Part shown: positions 40,007 through 40,133 of the stretch, in pieces
Position numbering within the stretch: position 1 is the first letter of the stretch
Layout: every line of letters begins with the position of its first letter
NCBI RefSeq assembly: GCF_001983165.1
Contig: NZ_MNPU01000055.1
Coordinates: 1 to 40,133 of the forward strand
Reading direction: 5' to 3'
DNA length: 40,133 bases
Source: Pseudomonas gessardii
Lineage (GTDB): Bacteria; Pseudomonadota; Gammaproteobacteria; Pseudomonadales; Pseudomonadaceae
Made by a program: the position numbers and the translations under genes
Notes under the pieces: generated by a model
What the model was told of the DNA's origin: nothing
Seen by the model: the letters and a program-made list of their open reading frames with translations, nothing else
Databases searched by the model: none

Positions 40007-40133
40007 GGCTCTTCGCATTTAAGGGTGTAGCTGATTTCTAAACCCTCCTGACTTCAGCAAGCACCTGGCTATGTAATTGGTTAAATTTCTAAAGCCCAAG
40101 GCGGTACCTCGTAAGTGCTCAAGTCGCCCGTTG
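40007..40133 (-). mobile_element. Insertion sequence, ISL3-like, right part cut by window end
   Basis: The element appears to begin with GGCTCTTCGC at 40007, which agrees with ISL3-family terminal repeats as I recall them, and interrupts the GMC gene. Its minus-strand coding frame starts beyond the window and stops at 40019. The other end and any 8-bp target duplication cannot be seen. Confidence 0.65.
40019..40132 (-). CDS. ISL3-family-like transposase, C-terminal fragment
   Basis: The last 37 codons of a transposase read on the minus strand, with stop TAA at 40021-40019. The sequence contains GRLEHLRGTALGFRNLTNYIARCLL, a segment that I recall from the C-termini of ISL3-family DDE transposases in pseudomonads and relatives. 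The N-terminal zinc-ribbon and catalytic parts lie outside the window. Confidence 0.72.
   Translation of the reverse strand, partial: NGRLEHLRGTALGFRNLTNYIARCLLKSGGFRNQLHP

Overview
The window is GC-rich chromosomal DNA that reads as a Pseudomonas of the fluorescens group. The evidence is the gene order (htpG; fabB-fabA next to a hybrid kinase and gpsA; pyrF), Pseudomonas-type proteins throughout, and several REP/REPIN palindromes of the three types typical of that group (cores GGGCTTGCCC, GAGCTTGCTC and TGGCTTGCCTG). No search was run, so species is not claimed.

Layout. Positions 1-126 are the 3' end of a group II intron (domains V and VI). Positions 151-7578 hold a small lipoprotein, two tandem hotdog thioesterases, htpG with a heat-shock-type promoter, a dienelactone-hydrolase-like enzyme, pirin and OsmC-like stress proteins, a secreted amidohydrolase-fold protein and a DUF3859 protein. 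An IS4-like miniature element carrying its own REPIN sits inside an older REPIN at 4310-4545. A chemoreceptor follows (7718-9343). Then comes the unsaturated fatty acid pair fabA-fabB (minus strand) and a three-gene operon of TonB-dependent receptor, periplasmic binding protein and hybrid sensor kinase (16459 to 11507, minus strand). By position and architecture this kinase resembles PA1611 of P. aeruginosa, a partner of RetS and HptB. gpsA, a DUF4389 protein and sixA form the next operon.

Positions 18709-24657 are a lipid- or acyl-oriented plus-strand series: acyl-CoA ligase, thioesterase, two alpha/beta hydrolases, a DUF4892 exported protein (preceded by an 18-codon coupled ORF) and an AI-2E-family membrane protein, ending before pyrF. 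From 25673 to 33061 come an NADP-dependent reductase, an SDR, a MocR-type regulator, a second chemoreceptor with a long sensor domain, an alpha/beta hydrolase and a membrane-anchored protein of unknown function. A duplicated tRNA-Glu/tRNA-Gly pair (33420-33833) with a strong promoter and terminator closes the core-like part.

Beyond the tRNAs (34066-40005) lies an accessory, visibly less GC-rich stretch: nitroreductase, two paralogous LysR regulators, two secreted NTF2-like proteins, a dihydroxybenzoate-decarboxylase-like enzyme and a GMC oxidoreductase. The GMC gene is cut at about 40006 by an insertion sequence whose transposase C-terminus (minus strand) resembles the ISL3 family. Both window edges therefore fall inside mobile elements, which suggests that the window may be a contig broken at repeats.
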